Positions 6,247 through 8,000 of a stretch of DNA of 8,000 bases are shown here, in pieces; the first letter of the stretch is position 1, and every line of letters starts with the position of its first letter. The position numbers were made by a program, and so were the translations under genes. The notes beneath the pieces are model-generated. The model was given only the letters and a program-made list of their open reading frames with translations. It ran no database searches and was not told where the DNA came from. The DNA is from an uncultured Thermomicrobiales bacterium (GTDB taxonomy: Bacteria; Chloroflexota; Chloroflexia; Thermomicrobiales; UBA6265), in contig CADCWH010000013.1 in the NCBI GenBank assembly GCA_902806395.1, positions 1-8,000 of the forward strand, read 5' to 3'.

Positions 6247-7224
6247 TCAGGCTCCGTCCCGGTCCAGGATCTCCAACACCGGGGCCATGGCCTCGATGCC
6301 GGCCCGGCTGTTCGGGGCCAGGATGCACTGGACGTGGCTGATCCCCTCCCGGGCGAAGCCACGCAGGGATTCCGCGACCTGCTCCGGAGTGCCGCCCAGT
6401 GGGTCACCGCTCCCGGTCGGCGAGGTGCGGGTCAGCCGGGCAGCCTGGCCGGGGACCTCGACCAGCACGGCAACCGTCCGGCCCAGGGTTGCCGGGTCCC
6501 GCCCGACCTCGCGGCACGCCCCCTCGACCAGGTCCCGCAGGGGCGGGATCGCGGAAGGGTCACTCTGACCCCATGTCAGCCAGGCGTTCCACAGGTCGGC
6601 GTGGCGAGCCATCAGCCGCATCATCCGGGGGCCAGACCCTAGGGCGCCGATCAGGATCGGCGGTCCGCCCCGTCCGGTCCGTGGCCCGCGCGGCAACAAT
6701 TCGCATTCTCGGGCGGCGTAGTACGGGCCCGTGTGGTCCACCCGTCCCTCTCGCAGGAGCGGCAAGATGATCGCCAGGGCATCCTCGAACCGTCCGACGA
6801 CCTTCTCGAACGGGTAACCGAAGGCGGCGAACTCCGGCTCGTGCCAGCCGGCACCCAGGCCGAGGACCAGTCGGCCGTCGCTCAGTTCGTCGACGGTGTC
6901 GGCCATCTTGGCGAGCAGGGCCGGATTCCGCCAGCCCGTACAGACGACGAGCGGCCCGATCTCGACCCGCTCCGTGGCCGCTGCCAGGGCGCCGAGCAGC
7001 GTCCAGCATTCCCACGCCCCCTGGGCCGCCTCTCCCCGGTGCCGGAACAGGAGATGGTCGGGGACCCAGACCGAGTCAAACCCGACGGCCTCCGCCGTCC
7101 GGGCCATGTCCAGCACGTCGCGGCCCCGTGCGCTGCCGCCGTCCATCTGCCGCTCGACGATCGGCAGGAAGACGCCCACTTTGAGGGGACGGCGCCGAGC
7201 TAACGACCCGGGATCCTCGTCCAT
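6247..7224 (-). CDS. LLM-class flavin/F420-dependent oxidoreductase
   Basis: A 325-residue luciferase-like monooxygenase (bacterial luciferase TIM-barrel fold) that would use reduced FMN or coenzyme F420 as hydride carrier. Hallmarks are LKVGVFLP (14-21), AEAVGFDSVWVPDHLLF (44-60), LAAATERVEIGPLVVCTGWRNPALLAKMADTVDELSDGRLVLGLGAGWHE (given in pieces: ATERVEIGP about 83-91, NPALLAKMADTVDELSDGR 100-118, LGLGAGWHEPEF 121-132), FGYPFEKVVGRFEDAL (135-150), and PPILIGALG (188-196). The GLGAGWHExEF and GRxxRFED-type segments are typical of the F420-dependent subgroup, but FMN use cannot be excluded from sequence. The substrate is unknown. ATG at 7224 has GGAGG (7234-7238) 9 bases upstream. It is a single gene, with its own leader containing two hairpins (7249-7330), and it converges on the amidohydrolase gene. 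Confidence 0.9.
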   Translation of the reverse strand: MDEDPGSLARRRPLKVGVFLPIVERQMDGGSARGRDVLDMARTAEAVGFDSVWVPDHLLFRHRGEAAQGAWECWTLLGALAAATERVEIGPLVVCTGWRNPALLAKMADTVDELSDGRLVLGLGAGWHEPEFAAFGYPFEKVVGRFEDALAIILPLLREGRVDHTGPYYAARECELLPRGPRTGRGGPPILIGALGSGPRMMRLMARHADLWNAWLTWGQSDPSAIPPLRDLVEGACREVGRDPATLGRTVAVLVEVPGQAARLTRTSPTGSGDPLGGTPEQVAESLRGFAREGISHVQCILAPNSRAGIEAMAPVLEILDRDGA

Positions 7225-7248
7225 CGCTCGGGACCTCCCCCGTGATGA

Positions 7249-7274
7249 GCCGGTGCGCGGGGCAGGGCACCGGC
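7249..7274 (-). repeat. Perfect 8-bp hairpin in the LLM gene leader
   Basis: GCCGGTGC (7249-7256) and GCACCGGC (7267-7274) pair perfectly around a 10-base G-rich loop. The hairpin ends 24 bases before the LLM start codon and about 10 bases before its Shine-Dalgarno, close enough to affect ribosome access if the leader is transcribed. Confidence 0.45.
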
Positions 7275-7279
7275 CAAGG

Positions 7280-7330
7280 CGTCGGCGACCGGGGCTCCCT
7301 CGATCCGGCCCACGGACCCGGTCCCCGACG
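7280..7330 (-). repeat. Long inverted repeat (13 of 14 paired) upstream of the LLM gene
   Basis: CGTCGGCGACCGGG (7280-7293) and CCCGGTCCCCGACG (7317-7330) pair at 13 of 14 positions, the one mismatch being 7286/7324, around a 23-base loop. It is the longest inverted repeat seen in the window and lies immediately upstream (in the direction of the LLM gene) of the second hairpin at 7249-7274. It could be a structured mRNA leader, an operator for a dimeric regulator, or a terminator for the upstream permease transcript; no T-tract follows on the minus strand. Confidence 0.5.
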
Positions 7331-7617
7331 ATGACACGAAGTTATCACGATCTGGCGACATCGGCGGCACCATGGTCAGATGGATGTGCCCCGCCGCCCG
7401 CGTTCACGACACCAGACTGAAGGGCCAGAGGCGCCGAACCCTGCCAGCCAGAATCTGCGGTGTCACGGCCGGCGCGCCTGGCAGGATGCCGGCGGGAGGG
7501 GCACGCGTGACGACCACGAAGGTGACCTCACCGACACACTGACCTTGGACGACGACGCCCTGCGCTCGTGATCGTCCGCGCGGGGTGGCGACCGGTCGGC
7601 TCTGTCAGGAAGACCCC

Positions 7618-8000
7618 CTAGCCGCTCGTCACGTCGCGGCGTCGGAAGATCACCAGGGCCACCGCCAAGAACCCCACGGTCCAGATGGCGAGGGTCAGGG
7701 ATGCCCTCCAAGCGTCGGACACGTCCGCGGCACCGGGGCCAGCGTCGCCGACCCCGGCGACGTTGTTGAGCGCCAGGATCTTGTCGGCGTTGTCGCTGAT
7801 CAGCAGGTCGGGTAGCCAATCGACCGCATCGCCGGCTAGGCCGATCAGGGCGACGACGAGGTCCTCGAGGAAATAGACGGCCAGCCCGACCGAAATCCCC
7901 GCCGCGTTCGACCGGCTCCAGAGCGCGACCATGAACGACAGCGCGGCGTACGGCACGATGACGTAGATGCTTCGGCCGACCGAGGCCAGCGAATGCCTGA
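7618..8000 (-). CDS. ABC-2 type transporter permease, C-terminal part (runs off window)
   Basis: The open frame continues without a stop to the window edge, so only the last 126 residues or so of a longer permease are visible; an internal GTG at 7956 is not the true start. Three hydrophobic segments can be seen: SIYVIVPYAALSFMVALW, then the span from GISVGLAVYFLEDLVVALIGL, and SLTLAIWTVGFLAVALVIF. They are separated by an acidic, probably extracytoplasmic loop with ISDNADKILALNNV. The end FRRRDVTSG is the short basic cytoplasmic tail commonly seen in ABC-2 permeases that pair with a separate ATPase. The visible loop between the second and third segments, with its Asn/Asp-rich part, is also usual in this group. 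The ATPase would be expected upstream, beyond position 8000. The substrate cannot be told; multidrug, lipid or Na+ export are all known for this family. Confidence 0.75.
   Translation of the reverse strand, partial: RHSLASVGRSIYVIVPYAALSFMVALWSRSNAAGISVGLAVYFLEDLVVALIGLAGDAVDWLPDLLISDNADKILALNNVAGVGDAGPGAADVSDAWRASLTLAIWTVGFLAVALVIFRRRDVTSG

Larger units (their letters stand above)
7225..7617. other. 393-base intergenic region without a convincing gene
   Basis: This stretch lies upstream of the LLM oxidoreductase and downstream of the ABC permease, both on the minus strand. Its LLM-proximal part holds the Shine-Dalgarno (7234-7238), two hairpins (7249-7274, 7280-7330) and a weak -10-like GATAAC on the minus strand (7341-7346, no good -35), which together suggest a leader of about 110 bases. 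Farther out, CCTGCCAG (7440-7447) and CTGGCAGG (7478-7485) are perfect 8-bp inverted arms 30 bases apart. CGACCGGTCG (7589-7598) is a 10-bp palindrome just past the permease stop, framed by GGGGT/ACCCC (7582-7586, 7613-7617). A 63-codon open frame at 7380-7571 on the plus strand lacks a ribosome site and is not called. Confidence 0.6.

Noticed and set aside
7380..7571. 63-codon plus-strand frame in the permease-LLM gap
   Set aside because: No ribosome binding site before its ATG, Arg/Asp-rich low-information translation, and no domain recognised.

Overview
This is a GC-rich (by eye about two-thirds G+C), tightly packed bacterial chromosomal window. The gene mix fits a GC-rich bacterium of the Chloroflexota (Thermomicrobia-like) or, less likely, an actinobacterium: a rod-type MreD/PBP2 wall pair, an F420/flavin luciferase-like oxidoreductase, a metal-dependent amidohydrolase, a xylose-isomerase-like TIM-barrel protein and an ABC-2 permease. 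The taxonomy is inferred from protein flavour only; no rRNA or other marker is present. There are no tRNA or rRNA genes, insertion sequences, phage genes or CRISPR arrays.

Layout. From 76 to 3515 a three-gene minus-strand operon reads mreD -> mrdA (PBP2) -> methylmalonyl-CoA epimerase-like VOC protein. Its genes overlap by 1 base (mreD/mrdA) or are 9 bases apart (mrdA/epimerase), and a hairpin lies just past the last stop (34-54). A candidate extended -10 promoter for the operon lies at 3571-3579. Upstream, also on the minus strand, is a TIM-barrel protein of the AP-endonuclease-2/sugar phosphate isomerase superfamily (3621-4520), which may be related to the cobamide-remodelling enzyme CbiR. 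A 263-base divergent control region (4521-4783) separates it from a plus-strand amidohydrolase of the ATZ/TRZ/cytosine deaminase group (4784-6226). The amidohydrolase converges, 20 bases apart, on a minus-strand LLM-class oxidoreductase (6247-7224). Beyond that is a 393-base gap whose gene-proximal half holds two strong hairpins in the probable leader of the LLM gene. The last gene is the C-terminal part of an ABC-2 permease that runs off the window end (7618-8000).

How they work together. MreD and PBP2 belong to the elongasome that builds the lateral cell wall. The epimerase acts in propionate/branched-chain acyl-CoA catabolism, next to B12-dependent methylmalonyl-CoA mutase, and appears to be only transcriptionally linked to the wall genes. 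The amidohydrolase, TIM-barrel protein and LLM oxidoreductase look like separate catabolic or cofactor enzymes, each under its own control.

No clearly new multi-gene system is evident. The points most worth checking are the possible CbiR relationship, the Gln in place of the usual HxxE glutamate in the amidohydrolase, and the double-hairpin leader of the LLM gene.
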